Positions 20,948 to 31,679 of a DNA stretch of 64,000 nt are shown one piece after another; the stretch's first letter is position 1; every line of letters starts with the position of its first letter. Below the pieces are notes generated by a model. That model searched no databases, was not told the origin of the DNA, and saw only the letters and a program-made list of their open reading frames with translations. This stretch comes from Rodentibacter genomosp. 1 (lineage in GTDB: Bacteria > Pseudomonadota > Gammaproteobacteria > Enterobacterales > Pasteurellaceae). Location: NCBI RefSeq assembly GCF_001999285.1, contig NZ_MLHN01000003.1:166275-230274 (forward strand), written 5' to 3'. A program made the translations under genes and the position numbers.

Positions 20948-21508
20948 ATGAAATTTAATATTCCTACTTTTCTCACAATTTTTCGCGTCGTATTAATTCC
21001 TTTTTTTGTGATCACCTTTTATTTGCCTTTTGAATCTGCCCCATTTATTACCACGCTTATTTTCTTTATTGCCGGTGTAACAGACTGGCTCGATGGTTAT
21101 CTCGCACGTAAATGGAAACAAACCACAAGCTTTGGTGCCTTTTTAGATCCTGTGGCAGATAAAGTCATGGTCGTTGCCGCACTCGTACTTATCGTAGAAT
21201 ATCAACATACCTTTTGGATCACGATTCCTGCAATCATTATGATCTCTCGTGAAATTATTATTTCAGCCTTGCGTGAATGGATGGCGGAATTGGGGGAACG
21301 CAATAAAGTTGCCGTTTCTTGGTTGGGGAAAGTGAAAACGACTTCTCAAATGCTTGCACTAGGCGGATTATTATGGCGCTATAATATTTATATGGAAATT
21401 TCAGCAATTGTCTTACTTTATATTGCAGCGATTTTAACGGTTTGGTCGATGATTCAATATTTAAAAGTTGCAAAAGAAAATGTGTTAGACGAAATAGAGA
21501 TGAAGTAA
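20948..21508 (+). CDS. pgsA: CDP-diacylglycerol--glycerol-3-phosphate 3-phosphatidyltransferase
   Basis: PgsA makes phosphatidylglycerol phosphate in the inner membrane. The 186-residue protein shows the CDP-alcohol phosphotransferase motif spread over [22 protein letters not shown] (residues about 50-80), with all four aspartates, and four or five membrane helices. It begins [14 protein letters not shown], the usual PgsA N-terminus. It is flanked by an uptake sequence on each side and stands alone. Confidence 0.95.
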   Translation: MKFNIPTFLTIFRVVLIPFFVITFYLPFESAPFITTLIFFIAGVTDWLDGYLARKWKQTTSFGAFLDPVADKVMVVAALVLIVEYQHTFWITIPAIIMISREIIISALREWMAELGERNKVAVSWLGKVKTTSQMLALGGLLWRYNIYMEISAIVLLYIAAILTVWSMIQYLKVAKENVLDEIEMK

Positions 21509-21542
21509 AAAAATCGGTACTATATGTTTATTGAAAATGAAC

Positions 21543-21609
21543 AAAAAAGTGCGGTTAAAATTTTGGGGATGTATACCGTAAACATCACAAAAAACAACCG
21601 CACTTTATT
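21543..21609. terminator. Long-loop inverted uptake-sequence pair
   Basis: AAAAAGTGCGGTT (from 21544) and AACCGCACTTTA (to 21607) face each other over about 38 bases between convergent pgsA and metF. The wide loop makes termination less certain. Confidence 0.5.
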
Positions 21610-21628
21610 TTATCCGTTAGAAAACCGT

Positions 21629-22546
<918 letters not shown>

Positions 22547-22735
22547 CTACAATAAAATAAGTTCGTCTATGAGTCAATTTCAATAAATTCATAAGAAACA
22601 TTAATAAAATCCATAGTTTTGCATACAAACGCGCACTCTACCCAACATTTCTTGATTTAAACTTCACAAAATGGGGGAAATAAAGATAAAATACGCCAAT
22701 TTTTTTGACCGCACTTTATTGTAAATAAGACAACG

Positions 22736-23995
22736 ATGATGACGACAAACTCAACTCAATCCCGCTATAAAATCACCCGTTGTGGCGAATGTGACGAGCT
22801 CGTCTCCATCATTTATCCCTTACCTCAGGATGAACATGCAGAATGTCCCCGTTGCCATCATACGTTGAGCACAAGCAATCGTTGGTCATTACATCGTTGT
22901 GCGATGATTGCACTTTCTATTCTCATTTTAATCCCCTTTGCCTTGAATTTCCCGCTATTGAGTATTGATTTACTGGGTGTAAGAGTGGATGCCTCGGTAT
23001 GGGAAGGAATCTGGAAAATGGCAACAGCCGGCTATCAATACACCGCTTTTTTAGTATTTGTTTGTGCCGTATTAATGCCTATTTCTTTTGCGATTTTGGT
23101 TTTAATGTTATGGTTTTCAAAGTTACTTGGTATTCGTCCACGTAACGTTTTACTTTTTCTCAGTTATATTAAACCTTGGGTGATGTTTGATGTATATCTC
23201 GTGGCACTTGGCGTATCTATGTTTAAAGTACGGGAATATGCAGCATTACAAATTGATCTCTATTTACTTGCCTTTATATTTACCGCACTTTTAACCACAT
23301 TATTATTCATTAAAATTAACTTAAATGAATTGTGGGATGAATTTTATCCGGAAAACAAGCATGTGCATTCAACAACAAATGATATTGAATTATGCACCGC
23401 CTGCCACTATTCCTTCCCTCATTCAGAAATAAAGCGGGATCAGGGTCATTCTTTCTGTCCCCGTTGCGATTCACGTATAGCTATCCCAGAATCCATTACA
23501 CTACAACGAACATGGGCAACACTTATTGCCGGTATTATTATGCTCTTCCCGGCAAACCTACTCCCCATCTCCGGTGTTTATTTGACGGGTTCTCTATCTG
23601 AAGATACATTAATGTCCGGCGTCATTTCGTTTATTGAGATGAAAAGCTACTTTGTTGCCTTTGTTGTATTCTTTGCCAGTATTTTTGTACCGATTAGCAA
23701 AATTTTCATTATGCTATATTTACTCGCCAGCGTGCATTTTAAATGGCAACATTCAATAAAATGGCAAATGCGTCTCTTACATATCGTACATTTTGTGGGA
23801 CGTTGGTCTATGCTTGATTTATTTGTTCTTGCCCTTATGATGTCGCTTGTGACACGTGGGCAAATTATTAATTTTACGGTAGGACCTGCCGCCTTCTACT
23901 TTGGTGCTGCAGTTTTCCTTACAATGATTTCAACCTCACAATTCGATAGCCGACTGATTTGGAAAATCTATGACAGAAAAACAACAACCGAATGA
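22736..23995 (+). CDS. letA: LetA (YebS) inner-membrane protein of the LetAB lipid transport system
   Basis: LetA works with LetB to move lipids across the envelope. The 419-residue protein has two PqiA-like modules, each a zinc ribbon (CGEC at residue 16 with CPRC near 38; CTAC near 220 with CPRC near 241) followed by four membrane helices. PqiA is the paralogue, but the partner gene downstream encodes a seven-MCE protein, as in YebS/YebT and not PqiA/PqiB. The letB start overlaps the end of this gene by 26 bases, so the two are coupled. Confidence 0.9.
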   Translation: MMTTNSTQSRYKITRCGECDELVSIIYPLPQDEHAECPRCHHTLSTSNRWSLHRCAMIALSILILIPFALNFPLLSIDLLGVRVDASVWEGIWKMATAGYQYTAFLVFVCAVLMPISFAILVLMLWFSKLLGIRPRNVLLFLSYIKPWVMFDVYLVALGVSMFKVREYAALQIDLYLLAFIFTALLTTLLFIKINLNELWDEFYPENKHVHSTTNDIELCTACHYSFPHSEIKRDQGHSFCPRCDSRIAIPESITLQRTWATLIAGIIMLFPANLLPISGVYLTGSLSEDTLMSGVISFIEMKSYFVAFVVFFASIFVPISKIFIMLYLLASVHFKWQHSIKWQMRLLHIVHFVGRWSMLDLFVLALMMSLVTRGQIINFTVGPAAFYFGAAVFLTMISTSQFDSRLIWKIYDRKTTTE

Positions 23996-26645
23996 CCAGC
24001 ATTCAACCGACTCGGGTATTAGTTCACAATACAAAGCCGTTCAAGCCGTTTTGCGGAAAAATCGGAAGGTTTCTCCGTTTTGGCTATTGCCCTTTATTGC
24101 ACTTTGTATTGGGGCGATTCTTTTCTTCCAAATTGTGGAGGAACAAGGTAAAAGTATCAAAATTACTTTTACGAATGGCGCAGGCTTAGTTGCTGATAAA
24201 ACCCCTATTCGCTATCAAGGGCTACAAATCGGTGTAGTGAAAAAAGTCAACTTTACTGACAATATGCAGAAAGTTGAGGTCATTGCAAACATTTACCCTG
24301 AAGCAACAGGTGTTCTAAGGGAAAACACTAAATTCTGGGTTGTACAACCTAATGTTTCTCTCGCGGGTATTTCAGGACTAGATTCCCTTGTGTCAGGCAA
24401 CTACATTACATTACAGCCTGGTGATGGTAACAGTGAAGATGAGTTTATCGCTGAAGAAAAAGGGCCAATAGCTCAAGTTAAATCAGGTGATTTACTTATT
24501 CATTTAATTTCGGATGACTTGGGCTCAATTTCTATTGGTGCCTCCGTTTACTTCAAAAAATTGCCGGTAGGTAAAATCTACGATTACCGCTTTAATAACG
24601 ACAACAAAGTGGAAATTGATGTTGTGATCAATAAGGAATATGCTCATTTTGTAAAAAAAGATTCACGATTCTGGAATATTAGCGGTATCGCAGCCAATAT
24701 CACACCGGCAGGTTTAAATGTGAATATGGAAAGCCTTAATTCCATTGTTCAAGGTGCCGTTTCCTTTGATTCCCCCACCAATAGCCCTAACGCAGTAGAA
24801 AATACAAGCTACACCCTTTATTCAAACCTACAAGCAGCAAAAAGAGGAATTAATGTTGAAATAACCCTCCCCTCTGTTGCCGGTTTAGAAGCCGGACGCA
24901 ATGAGGTGTATTACCAAGATCATAAAATTGGTGTGCTTTCAAGTCTAACAACCGTTGAAAATGATGACAGTCAATTACAAGGAATACTACTTATCGATCC
25001 AAACCAAGCCAACTTATTAAAGACCCATACCCGAATTGTACTGCGCAATAAAAAACCAACCTTAGGGGACTTAACCGATCCACAACGGCTTTTCCGTGGT
25101 GATTACTTTGAAATTATTCCGGGTGAAGGATCTGAACAGTTAGCATTTGATGTCATTAAAGAAAACGAGTTACTTTTAAAAGCACCAAATACTTTAGTTG
25201 TAAAATTAACCTCACCTGAAAGCTATGGTGTCTCTGAAGGTCAATCCGTTTATTACAATAATATTGCCATTGGGGAAATCATCAATCAGCAGGTAGGGGT
25301 AGAAGGCGTAGAATATGATGTTGCCATTGCCTCGACATATCGTAATTTAATTAACCCTAATACACTTTTCGTGGCTGCCTCAAATTTTAATGTCAATTTA
25401 GGTATTGATGGCGTACGCTTTGAAGCGGCACATCCTGAAAAATGGCTACAAGGTGGTATTCGTATTATTGCCAAAAAAGGATTAGGTGAGGCACTAAAAA
25501 GCTACCCCCTCTATAAAGATACGCAAAATGCCGAATACGGTATCACAGGGAAATTGGTTGAACCAAGTACCACCCTAAAAACATCAACATTACCAAGTAT
25601 CAGTAAAGGTTCTGTTGTACTTTATCACCAATATGAAGTGGGTAAAATCACCAACATTCAACCCCAAACCAACCATTTTAATATTGATGTTTATATTTAT
25701 CCGCCGTACAAACATTTATTAACGGATAGAAGCATCTTTTGGGTGGAAAGTGCAGCACAGGTTGATATTACGCCAAAAGGTATCAGCATTCAGGCGACAC
25801 CGATTGCACGCTCATTAAAAGGGGCAATTAGTTTTGATAACACCGGAGCAGGAAAAAATAAGATCTTATACCCTAACGAATTACGAGCGAAATCTTCAGG
25901 AAAAATCATTACCCTTACCACTGATGATGCTACCAATCTAAGTAAAGGTATAAGCCTACGCTATTTAGGCTTATCTATTGGTGAAGTTGAAAGTGTAACA
26001 TTAGATGCCAAATCACGTAAGATCACGGCAAAAGCATTTATTAATCCAAACTATATGGAAATCATTGCAAAAGAGGGCTCGACCTTTAAAATCATTTCTC
26101 CGCAAATTTCCGCCGGTGCTATCGAAAACCTAGATAGCCTTTTACAACCCTATATTGATGTGGAAGTAGGAAGTGGGAAAATAAAAACACAATTTAACCT
26201 TTCACAAACCACAGCAAGCCGTAATAAATACAGCCAAGGTATGCCATTTATTCTTGAAACCAATGATGCAATGAATTTAACGGAAGGCTCACCGGTGCTT
26301 TATCGTGGTGTTGAGGTTGGAACGATACGTAAATTTGACTTAAACAGTCTAGGTGATCGTGTCCTAATCCATATTATCATCGCACCAAAATACCAACATC
26401 TTGTGCGTAAAAATTCTGAATTCTGGGTTTCATCCGGCTATGATTTCACGCTAGGCTGGCAAGGTGCTAAATTTAATACCGGTAGTGTCCAACAATTACT
26501 CAAAGGTGGAATTTCATTCTCTACGCCATCGAGTACCGTCATTCAACCACAAGCCCCGGCAAATCAGCGTTTCTTATTACAAATTAAACGTCCAAGTGAG
26601 GCTCATAGTTGGAATTCCGGCACGCTTCCTAAGCAAGAAAATTGA
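23970..26645 (+). CDS. letB: LetB (YebT), seven-MCE-domain periplasmic lipid tunnel
   Basis: LetB forms a stacked ring tunnel across the periplasm. The 891-residue protein has one N-terminal membrane helix (about 37-55) and seven MCE repeats. Each repeat shows a YxGxxIG-like strand: YQGLQIG near residue 83, FKKLPVG near 194, YQDHKIG near 313, YNNIAIG near 428, YHQYEVG near 550, YLGLSIG near 663 and YRGVEVG near 776. It aligns in order with E. coli YebT (877 residues), so PqiB with three MCE domains is excluded. It is the largest gene in the window and looks intact. Confidence 0.93.
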   Translation: MTEKQQPNDQHSTDSGISSQYKAVQAVLRKNRKVSPFWLLPFIALCIGAILFFQIVEEQGKSIKITFTNGAGLVADKTPIRYQGLQIGVVKKVNFTDNMQKVEVIANIYPEATGVLRENTKFWVVQPNVSLAGISGLDSLVSGNYITLQPGDGNSEDEFIAEEKGPIAQVKSGDLLIHLISDDLGSISIGASVYFKKLPVGKIYDYRFNNDNKVEIDVVINKEYAHFVKKDSRFWNISGIAANITPAGLNVNMESLNSIVQGAVSFDSPTNSPNAVENTSYTLYSNLQAAKRGINVEITLPSVAGLEAGRNEVYYQDHKIGVLSSLTTVENDDSQLQGILLIDPNQANLLKTHTRIVLRNKKPTLGDLTDPQRLFRGDYFEIIPGEGSEQLAFDVIKENELLLKAPNTLVVKLTSPESYGVSEGQSVYYNNIAIGEIINQQVGVEGVEYDVAIASTYRNLINPNTLFVAASNFNVNLGIDGVRFEAAHPEKWLQGGIRIIAKKGLGEALKSYPLYKDTQNAEYGITGKLVEPSTTLKTSTLPSISKGSVVLYHQYEVGKITNIQPQTNHFNIDVYIYPPYKHLLTDRSIFWVESAAQVDITPKGISIQATPIARSLKGAISFDNTGAGKNKILYPNELRAKSSGKIITLTTDDATNLSKGISLRYLGLSIGEVESVTLDAKSRKITAKAFINPNYMEIIAKEGSTFKIISPQISAGAIENLDSLLQPYIDVEVGSGKIKTQFNLSQTTASRNKYSQGMPFILETNDAMNLTEGSPVLYRGVEVGTIRKFDLNSLGDRVLIHIIIAPKYQHLVRKNSEFWVSSGYDFTLGWQGAKFNTGSVQQLLKGGISFSTPSSTVIQPQAPANQRFLLQIKRPSEAHSWNSGTLPKQEN

Positions 26646-26717
26646 TAATATATTGACCGCACTTTTATTCGCCTTTGATTGCGATTGATATATTACGAAT
26701 AAATCGGACAATAAATA

Positions 26718-26752
26718 AAATCCTCTGCGAATTAATTATGCAGAGGATTTTT
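26718..26752. terminator. Bidirectional terminator between letB and the tannase gene
   Basis: AAATCCTCTGC pairs with GCAGAGGATTT across a loop of about ten bases, with T runs on both strands, between convergent genes. Confidence 0.88.
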
Positions 26753-26758
26753 CTAACT

Positions 26759-28312
26759 TTATCGACTAATATCCGTCATCCATTGAAATAGTTCATCTAA
26801 ATCATAATCCCCCGCATGTGGAATACCCCACGGCATCTCATAATCGACAGACTTTCCGGACATCTCTAACTTCACCGCAAGCATTGCACCAATGGCATGT
26901 GAAGTATCTCGATCACTTGTACCGACACGAATACGCCAATGTTGTGTTGGACTCGTTTCGACATAATTCATTGCATTCATCAATTTAATTTGCTCATTAT
27001 CTGCCATTAATTCTGATTGATTACCCTGTGCTTTATTCTGCGCCAGTGAAAAGGCAGTAAAGTGACGATGATTAATACTTTCCGTACCAAACAGGTTATT
27101 TTCACCACTTGTTAAGTCTAATGCATCAAAAGCAGGAGGTGATTTCATTCGTTTTTCAGAATGAATATACCCGTTCCAATCCATTCCGGTTACACCATTT
27201 TTATCTTTCACAAGCCAAGTAATTTGGCTTAAATCCGTACCATTTTTCAAGGCTTTGTTGGCTGAACGCACAATGATACCTTCTAAATAAGTTTTGAATG
27301 AACCATTGCCATCCTGATCTAACGTTAAAGGATTGCCTTGTGTATCTTTCAAATTGAGACTATTCAAATAGGCAGGAAATGCAGCTTTCAACTGATTAGA
27401 AACAGCGATTTCATCTTTGTTTAACGATCCCTCAATCATTGCCTTAGCGGCAGGTTGGCTGCGATCATTATAACTATTGGCATTCAAGCGGCTCATATCC
27501 ATTCTTTGATAATCATTTAATCCATTAAATTCCCATTCATAAGCACTATCTGCGTGCTCCAAATTGGTAATAGGGCAATACGCCGATACCGCAAAAACAC
27601 GGTCTGATGCCTGTGCTGCGCCCAATTGTTGGAAATATGCTATATAATCACGACTATCGCCACTTGCCCCTAATAAGGCGGATAATGCCCCACCGGCACT
27701 TGTCCCATTTGAAATAATTTTATTCGCATCTCCCGGCATAACAGCATCGTTAAAATGTAAATAACGTACGGCAGATTTAAGATCGATAATCGCAGCCGGT
27801 GCTTTACCCGTGTATTTTCCCTCTTTCTCCAATGTTCTGCCACGAGCCCCCACACTGGCTACCACATAGCCTTTAGAAAGTGCGGTTAAAATTGCATTCG
27901 GTTTATCCTCTCCACCTATACTTTTTTTGTCATAGGTTGCAGCCTTCGCAGGCATATATCCTCCCACCGCATTCGGTAAGAAAATAGGGGCATTATCAGC
28001 ATTAAATCCGTTAATTGATCCTTGTTGAAAATAGGCTTCCGGTACATACAAATTGAGTGTTTGATAATCCGCTTCTATGGGGTTTTGTACATAAACGATT
28101 TTCTCAAACGCACGAAATTTCACGGTTTCACCATTCACTTTCGCTTCCAAAATACGGTAGTTTTTCGGTGAGAATGTTAGATCAAACCCTTTTTCGGTCT
28201 GATTAAAATAAGGCGTATCAGCCAAAGGATCATCCATTTCTTTCGATACAGCCTGTGTTTGAATGGCAATCGCACTCAGTGTAGTAGCCACCAATAAACT
28301 TTTTGATAACAT
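26759..28312 (-). CDS. Secreted subtype-B tannase (tannin acyl hydrolase)
   Basis: This 517-residue alpha/beta hydrolase closely follows the Lactobacillus plantarum bacterial tannase: GDANKIISNGTSAGGALSAL near residue 205 with the nucleophile serine, VSAYCPITNLEHADSAYEW near 244, HWRIRVGTSDRDTSHAIG near 460 with the acidic residue, and IPHAGDYDLDELFQW near 500 with the catalytic histidine. Such enzymes cut galloyl esters in hydrolysable tannins to gallate. Unlike the lactobacillus enzyme, it has a clear signal peptide (residues 1-21, ending TQAVS), so it acts in the periplasm or outside. A Tat-exported esterase gene lies downstream of the neighbouring Sel1 gene. No gallate decarboxylase or transporter is seen in the window. 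Confidence 0.88.
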   Translation of the reverse strand: MLSKSLLVATTLSAIAIQTQAVSKEMDDPLADTPYFNQTEKGFDLTFSPKNYRILEAKVNGETVKFRAFEKIVYVQNPIEADYQTLNLYVPEAYFQQGSINGFNADNAPIFLPNAVGGYMPAKAATYDKKSIGGEDKPNAILTALSKGYVVASVGARGRTLEKEGKYTGKAPAAIIDLKSAVRYLHFNDAVMPGDANKIISNGTSAGGALSALLGASGDSRDYIAYFQQLGAAQASDRVFAVSAYCPITNLEHADSAYEWEFNGLNDYQRMDMSRLNANSYNDRSQPAAKAMIEGSLNKDEIAVSNQLKAAFPAYLNSLNLKDTQGNPLTLDQDGNGSFKTYLEGIIVRSANKALKNGTDLSQITWLVKDKNGVTGMDWNGYIHSEKRMKSPPAFDALDLTSGENNLFGTESINHRHFTAFSLAQNKAQGNQSELMADNEQIKLMNAMNYVETSPTQHWRIRVGTSDRDTSHAIGAMLAVKLEMSGKSVDYEMPWGIPHAGDYDLDELFQWMTDISR

Positions 28313-28480
28313 TATTTTTCTCCAATTAAGATCATGATATTTCTAAATATTATGTGCAATTAAATTGTTGGTTTGTCAATACAGACAAAAGGATTCACCT
28401 AGTCAACGAATACATCTTGTATTAACTATTCCGACATATTTAACCGCACTTTACCGTTATAGTAATGAAGTCAAAAATAA

Positions 28481-29196
28481 TTACCCCTCATTTAATAAAT
28501 TTAATTTGATTTCGCCTTCCTTACTCCCCGCCTCTATGGCTAAACGATACCATTTTTCCGCCTCAACCTTATTGACTTTAACGCCAAGCCCCAATCCATA
28601 AATATCGCCTAATGCAATAAAACTTGGCGCACTAATGTGATCAATACGATGTTGATGCTTTTGGTAAAGAGCAATGGCTTTAGCATAATCACGTGCTACC
28701 CCTAACCCTTGTTCATACAGCTTTGCTAGCCTATATTGTGCCGTCACATCACCATACTTATCACCTTGTTGATAAAATTTCGCGGCCAAAACATAATCCT
28801 GTGCTACACCTAAGCCTCGTTCATAAATGATACCTAAGTAACGGGGAGCTTTATGTTCACCGGCATTATTGGCCTCTTCAAACAGTGCTTTTGCTTGACG
28901 ATAATCAAATTCGCCTTGATAGCCATTCAAAGACATCACACCTAAGTTTAATTTTGCTCTCGAATTCCCTTGGTCAGCAGCTTTTTTTGACCATAACAAA
29001 GCCTGAGAAAAATCAACCTTTTGCTCATAATTACCATTCAAATAAGCCTCGCCAAGACGAGCCTGAGCCTCAGGATCACCTTGAGCCGCCAATGTTTGTA
29101 TTTCAGGAAAAGTCATTTTTTCGCACTCTCTTGCAGTTCATTCGCAAACGCAAATAAGCTAAACCATAGTGCAATGAATAACCCTAACTTTTTCAT
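28481..29196 (-). pseudogene. Sel1-repeat protein split from its signal peptide by a frameshift
   Basis: A good ribosome-binding site and ATG at 29196 start a 27-residue signal peptide (MKKLGLFIALWFSLFAFA, then NELQESAKK) that ends in TGA at 29113-29115. The stop overlaps an ATG at 29116 in the next frame, from which 211 residues of Sel1-like repeats run to 28481; examples are AQARLGEAYLNG, APRYLGIIYERGLGVAQDYV and AQYRLAKLYEQGLGVARDYA. The break is in a tract of six A. One extra A restores a single exported protein of about 239 residues. It may be a mutation, a sequencing error or a slippage site. Sel1 proteins act as scaffolds; the specific role is unknown. Confidence 0.75.
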
Positions 29197-29235
29197 TATG
29201 TTTCTCCCACGACAAAAGAGACAATCTCTGCACGA

Positions 29236-30528
29236 TTATTTCGTCTGAGCAAACAACCATTCACGAATTGGCTCAATACTGTATGCAAGCCGCCATGTAT
29301 TGCGATGCCCGCTAGCCCCTTGACGGCTATCGGTCTCACGAAAAACAGTATCTTTAGCGAAAATGGTATAATTAATCGGACTTTGTTCAGCCATTAAATC
29401 ATCATAAGCAAAGCGGTATTGATCCGCCTCCCAACTACCATTCCATTCTGCTCGGCTGATTTTTGCACCGGCTTGTGCTAAACGTTCGGTGATCGCATTA
29501 AAACTAGGAAATGCCCCCAAATCATCCACCGATGCCATAAACCACATTTTATTCTTCGCCAATGGTGCGACAACTTCAGCATTCCATTTGCCTGCCACTA
29601 AATAACTGGCTGTAAAAAAATCAGGATATTTCACATTCATTGCTGTTGCTAACATACAGCCACCGGATTGTCCTGTCACATAAATACGTTTCGGATCGAT
29701 TTTTTCTTCTTCAATCAACTTTTGAACCAAATGAATTGTGGTATCAAGCATATCAGACGTACGCCAATCATCATCTGCGATAATCTCGTTATATTGTGGC
29801 GCAAGCACATAGCAAGGACGCTTTTCCTGCTCCTTCGGTTCAGCCCAAATAACCGCGCCTAATCCTTGAAAAAGGGTGACTTCAGTCTGATCGCTGGTTG
29901 CCCCTGCATCGTGCATAAATAGCACTAATGGTAAGGGTTGACTTTGATCTTTTGGTTTAAATAAATTATAAGGTAGCGTTTTGGCTGTTTTCGGATCGTA
30001 AAATTCTGACTGTTGAAACTCATCAACGACCCCATTTTTTACAGTATGTGTTTCTAAGGTTTTGCCTTCTACCAATACTTTAGCTTGTGCTTTTTTATAG
30101 CGAATAATTTTACTCATTGTATCACCGGCAACCCAGCGAGGTCTGCCACTATTCGGTGTCGGAGATTGAGACGTTGCATTCGCCAATTGCACGGTTTCTT
30201 GTAAACCGCTACCCGCTTCATCAGGTTTGAGCGCCACAATCACGAACTTACCCTTATCACTCTCGGTTAAATCTACCGATTGACTAATAAATACATTTTG
30301 TATGGTTCTGCCTTCAACATTAAAATCAGCCGTTTTTATATCTGTTGGTGTCAATTCCTGTGCAAATTCAATCGCAACCGCCACCATCTGTACCCCATCA
30401 CCAAAAACCTGCGTAATTGCTGTTGCGTTCAAAGGCTCATTAGCGCCTTTTGCGAAGACGATACTTGGCATACTCACTGCACAAGCCATACCGGCACTCA
30501 TCACTAAAAATTCTCGACGTGTTTGCAT
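29236..30528 (-). CDS. Tat-exported esterase/peptidase of the COG4099 type
   Basis: The 430-residue protein starts MQTRREFLVMSAGMACAVS, a twin-arginine signal, so it is exported folded. Residues 40-150 look like the Ig-like N-terminal domain of EstA-type esterases. An alpha/beta hydrolase follows, with the nucleophile elbow YVTGQSGGCMLATAM near residue 290, LPLVLFMHDAGATSD near 205 and a late histidine in GASGHRNTW near 408. Family relatives hydrolyse feruloyl or simple aryl esters. Position beside a tannase suggests plant phenolic esters as substrates, which is inference. ATG 30528 has AGAGGT just upstream; an in-frame start at 30555 would bury the Tat motif. Confidence 0.78.
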   Translation of the reverse strand: MQTRREFLVMSAGMACAVSMPSIVFAKGANEPLNATAITQVFGDGVQMVAVAIEFAQELTPTDIKTADFNVEGRTIQNVFISQSVDLTESDKGKFVIVALKPDEAGSGLQETVQLANATSQSPTPNSGRPRWVAGDTMSKIIRYKKAQAKVLVEGKTLETHTVKNGVVDEFQQSEFYDPKTAKTLPYNLFKPKDQSQPLPLVLFMHDAGATSDQTEVTLFQGLGAVIWAEPKEQEKRPCYVLAPQYNEIIADDDWRTSDMLDTTIHLVQKLIEEEKIDPKRIYVTGQSGGCMLATAMNVKYPDFFTASYLVAGKWNAEVVAPLAKNKMWFMASVDDLGAFPSFNAITERLAQAGAKISRAEWNGSWEADQYRFAYDDLMAEQSPINYTIFAKDTVFRETDSRQGASGHRNTWRLAYSIEPIREWLFAQTK

Positions 30529-30664
30529 TTTTACCTCTCTATAAGAATGAATCAAAAACCTCTATAAAGACCAATATATAATGGTAAGGTTCAATCGGTA
30601 TTTCTACAATTTAAAATAATCGTGCTTTCCCATCTTTCAAAAAAGACAAATAGGAGGGTGATTT

Positions 30665-30733
30665 ATGAAAGCTTACAATATTATGTCAATAGGCTGTTTG
30701 AGGTTAAGCTCGACAGTCCCCCAAAATTCATAA
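30665..30733 (+). other. Possible 22-codon ORF with a perfect Shine-Dalgarno
   Basis: AGGAGG at 30652-30657 precedes an ATG that opens MKAYNIMSIGCLRLSSTVPQNS and a stop. It resembles the start of a small lipoprotein but ends too soon. It lies in a 273-base gap between the esterase promoter side and the DsbA-like gene, and may be a remnant of a lost gene. No family is recognised. The rest of the gap holds nothing clear. Confidence 0.25.
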
Positions 30734-30801
30734 TAACAACATTATTTCGGCTTTGTATCTTGTCCAAATAATCAAAATCTTATTGAGAATCCACCGCATT
30801 T

Positions 30802-31662
30802 TTAACGCTGAACCGCCACAAATTCTCCTTTTCCCGTTATCGCCAATGTGCCATTCTTCAATAACGGGTGAATCCAGCTTTGCACGGACTTCTTATGCGA
30901 TAATCCAAAGGCATATTTCAATTCAATGAATGAAACAAGCGGATGGTTTTGTAAGAAATCTTGCAAATTTTCCAAAGTCGCGTTCGGTGCAGCCGGAAGA
31001 ATTTTACCCTCACTTAATTTGATGATAGCGTTGAAGAAAGTTCGATCGTCCAGCACGCCTTGCAATAACATGTGTTGATTTTCATATTCCAATAAATAAG
31101 CAGGCAGACGATAAATCTTTAATGATTCCCTTAAAGCCCAATCTTGCTCTAACGCCGCTTGCGCCATACCATTTTGATAAGACTTCATAAAAGTGCCAAT
31201 GTTGATACCTGTCTGTTCCACTCCCCGAAAAATCTCTTTCCAATGGGTTATGGGACGAGTTTCAACAATCAGAGCGTAACGCAAGCGATAGAGAAATGCC
31301 GCCTCTTTGTTTTTATCAGTTAATTCCGCCGCCTTCACCGCCAAATTCAATGGCGTAGAACTACGGTGCAGGCGGTCAAATAAGTGCAGATTGTCGGGCG
31401 TAATGTGAATGGGCATTCCAGTAATGGCTTGCTCCGCTTGGTAAATATGAGCAAGTCTGCGGTTATAATGCTCAAGTGCTAGGATTTCACCATCACGAAA
31501 ATCTTCTGCAATCATAAAATGACGTACATCACGCACCAGTCCTGCCATTTTAGTTTGTATTTCAATTTGCCCAGAAAAGTGAGTTTCAATTTTTGCCAAA
31601 AAAGGGACACTTTCGTAGGAAAGCCCCATCATTGGATCAGTGAAAATGGTCAATTTCAGCAT
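30802..31662 (-). CDS. DsbA-family protein lacking the CxxC motif
   Basis: The 286-residue protein opens LKLTIFTDPMMGLSYESVPF, the position where DsbA/FrnE-type thioredoxin folds carry CxxC (for example DPMCSWCY). Here MMGLS replaces the cysteines, so disulfide chemistry is not expected. The helical insert and GMPIHIT (a cis-Pro-like site) follow near residues 82-88. A C-terminal segment of about 60 residues resembles a small winged helix. Similar cysteine-free members occur in lactobacilli. It is the last gene of a minus-strand unit with a MIF-like gene 17 bases upstream. Function unknown. Confidence 0.65.
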   Translation of the reverse strand: MLKLTIFTDPMMGLSYESVPFLAKIETHFSGQIEIQTKMAGLVRDVRHFMIAEDFRDGEILALEHYNRRLAHIYQAEQAITGMPIHITPDNLHLFDRLHRSSTPLNLAVKAAELTDKNKEAAFLYRLRYALIVETRPITHWKEIFRGVEQTGINIGTFMKSYQNGMAQAALEQDWALRESLKIYRLPAYLLEYENQHMLLQGVLDDRTFFNAIIKLSEGKILPAAPNATLENLQDFLQNHPLVSFIELKYAFGLSHKKSVQSWIHPLLKNGTLAITGKGEFVAVQR

Positions 31663-31679
31663 TTTTTATCCTTATTCAA

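Noticed and set aside
22736..26645. PqiA/PqiB paraquat-inducible pair
   Set aside because: The second gene has seven MCE repeats and LetB-like order, whereas PqiB has three, and no PqiC lipoprotein gene follows.
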